A stretch of 8,842 nucleotides of DNA from Rhodospirillales bacterium RIFCSPLOWO2_12_FULL_67_15 (lineage in GTDB: Bacteria > Pseudomonadota > Alphaproteobacteria > Rhodospirillales > 2-12-FULL-67-15). Location: positions 8,372-17,213 of the forward strand of contig MIAC01000005.1 in the NCBI GenBank assembly GCA_001830475.1. The letters are read 5' to 3'. The notes beneath the pieces were generated by a model. That model was not told the DNA's origin. It did not search any database and saw only the letters and a program-made list of their open reading frames with translations. Shown here in pieces: positions 7,464 to 8,842 of the stretch. The first letter of the stretch is position 1; every line of letters begins with the position of its first letter. A program made the translations under genes and the position numbers.

Positions 7464-8842
7464 GTGAACTTCGGCAGGAACCTCGCGCTCTGGGTCGTCA
7501 TCGCGCTCCTCGTCTTCGCGTTGTTCAACCTTTTCCAGGGAGGGTCGTCCTACACGCGCGGGCCGCAGACGCCGCTCGCGTTCTCCGATTTCCTGGCCTC
7601 GGTCGAATCGAACGAGGTCCGCGATGTCGTCATGCAGGGCAATACCATCACCGGCCATTACCGCGACGGGCGCAGCTTTGCCACCTACGCGCCCGACGAT
7701 CCCGGCTTGGTCCAGCGCCTGAACAAGCAGGGCGTGCGCATCAGCGCCGTTCCGGCCTCCGAGGAAGCGCCGTCGCTGTGGGGCCTCCTGATGTCGTGGT
7801 TCCCGATGCTGCTTTTGATCGGCGTCTGGATCTTTTTCATGCGCCAGATGCAGGCGGGCGGGGGCAAGGCGATGGGCTTCGGCAAATCGCGCGCCCGGCT
7901 GCTCACGGAAAAGACCGGACGCGTGACCTTCGACGACGTCGCCGGCATCGACGAGGCCAAACAGGAGTTGGAGGAAGTAGTCGAATTCCTGCGCGATCCG
8001 CACAAGTTCCAGCGCCTCGGCGGCAGGATCCCGAAAGGCGTGCTGCTGATCGGCCCGCCGGGCACGGGCAAGACCCTGCTCGCGCGCGCGATCGCCGGCG
8101 AGGCCAACGTCCCGTTCTTCACCATCTCCGGCTCCGATTTCGTCGAAATGTTCGTCGGCGTCGGCGCCAGCCGGGTGCGCGACATGTTCGAGCAGGGCAA
8201 GAAGAACGCGCCGTGCATCATCTTCATCGACGAAATCGACGCGGTCGGCCGCCATCGCGGCGCCGGCCTCGGCGGCGGCAACGACGAGCGCGAGCAGACC
8301 CTGAACCAATTGCTGGTCGAAATGGACGGCTTCGAATCCAACGAAGGCGTCATCCTGATCGCGGCGACCAACCGCCCCGACGTGCTCGACCCCGCGCTCC
8401 TGCGCCCGGGCCGCTTCGATCGCCAGGTGGTCGTGCCCAATCCCGACATCCTGGGGCGGGAAAAGATCCTGCGCGTGCACCTGCGCAAGGTGCCGACCGC
8501 GTCCGACATGGACCCCAAGGTCATCGCCCGCGGCACGCCCGGATTCTCGGGCGCCGATCTCGCCAACCTGGTCAACGAGGCGGCCCTGCTCGCCGCCCGG
8601 CGCGGCCGCCGGGTCGTGACCATGGACGAGATGGAGGCGGCCAAGGACAAGGTCATGATGGGCGCGGAGCGGCGCTCGATGGTCATGACCGCCGAGGAAA
8701 AGAGGCTCACCGCCTACCACGAGGCCGGGCACGCCCTGGTCACGATCCATCTGCCCAAGACCGACCCGCTGCACAAGGTCACCATCATCCCGCGCGGCCG
8801 GGCGCTGGGCATGACCATGTCGCTGCCCGAGCGCGATCAATA
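7464..8842 (+). CDS. ftsH: ATP-dependent zinc metalloprotease FtsH, N-terminal 459 residues (3' truncated by window)
   Basis: FtsH is a hexameric inner-membrane AAA+ protease that degrades misfolded membrane proteins and regulatory substrates. The start is a GTG at 7464, supported by AGGAAAGGA at 7445-7453 and by the family-typical [20 protein letters not shown] that follows. The layout is a first membrane helix (about 7-25), a periplasmic domain (about 26-105), a second helix (about 107-127), then the AAA+ module with Walker A GPPGTGKT (197-204), the [17 protein letters not shown] pore region, Walker B IIFIDEID (252-259) and the second region of homology with RPGRFDR (314-320). The zinc-binding HEAGH is at 419-423. 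The third zinc ligand and the rest of the protease domain lie beyond the window, which ends inside a codon after Gln459. The tilS-ftsH order is common in alphaproteobacteria. Confidence 0.97.
   Translation, partial: MNFGRNLALWVVIALLVFALFNLFQGGSSYTRGPQTPLAFSDFLASVESNEVRDVVMQGNTITGHYRDGRSFATYAPDDPGLVQRLNKQGVRISAVPASEEAPSLWGLLMSWFPMLLLIGVWIFFMRQMQAGGGKAMGFGKSRARLLTEKTGRVTFDDVAGIDEAKQELEEVVEFLRDPHKFQRLGGRIPKGVLLIGPPGTGKTLLARAIAGEANVPFFTISGSDFVEMFVGVGASRVRDMFEQGKKNAPCIIFIDEIDAVGRHRGAGLGGGNDEREQTLNQLLVEMDGFESNEGVILIAATNRPDVLDPALLRPGRFDRQVVVPNPDILGREKILRVHLRKVPTASDMDPKVIARGTPGFSGADLANLVNEAALLAARRGRRVVTMDEMEAAKDKVMMGAERRSMVMTAEEKRLTAYHEAGHALVTIHLPKTDPLHKVTIIPRGRALGMTMSLPERDQ

Noticed and set aside
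7455..8840. Minus-strand open frame (461 codons) opposite ftsH
   Set aside because: It is antisense to canonical FtsH with Walker A/B and HEAGH; the composition is that of a shadow.

Overview
The window is a conserved chromosomal locus of a high-GC alphaproteobacterium, most likely Rhodospirillales-like. The order ruvB - (ybgC position) - tolQ - tolR - tolA - tolB - pal - cpoB(ybgF) - tilS - ftsH, all on the + strand, is a known alphaproteobacterial arrangement, and the protein sequences fit it. I see no phage, transposase, CRISPR, tRNA or rRNA, and no convincing new multi-gene system. The interesting points are local oddities inside a core locus.

Layout: (1) 1-248 is the 3' end of ruvB (Holliday-junction branch migration). 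(2) 241-534 is where ybgC should be. It holds only an N-terminal remnant of that thioesterase gene with its catalytic segment missing, then an AT-rich patch, then a two-hairpin element of the dispersed palindromic repeat type. (3) 535-4010 is tolQ-tolR-tolA-tolB, packed with gaps of 3 and 9 bases and a 1-base stop/start overlap. (4) 4011-4220 is a leader with a good candidate sigma70-type promoter and nested inverted repeats, followed by pal and a strong intrinsic terminator (4763-4808). Pal therefore looks like its own transcription unit. (5) 4903-7381 is cpoB and tilS, 7 bases apart. CpoB carries a recent in-frame tandem duplication in its coiled-coil region. (6) 7464-8842 is the first 459 codons of ftsH, with a GTG start, running off the window.

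How the genes work together: TolQ and TolR form the proton-motive-force-driven inner-membrane motor. TolA carries the force across the periplasm to TolB and Pal, and Pal anchors the outer membrane to peptidoglycan. CpoB is the periplasmic TPR/coiled-coil partner that links Tol function to cell-wall synthesis at division. TilS (tRNA-Ile2 lysidine synthetase) and FtsH (membrane AAA+ zinc protease) are essential housekeeping neighbours with no direct mechanistic role in Tol-Pal.

Limits: all calls rest on reading motifs and gene order by eye. Promoter and RNA-structure calls are predictions.
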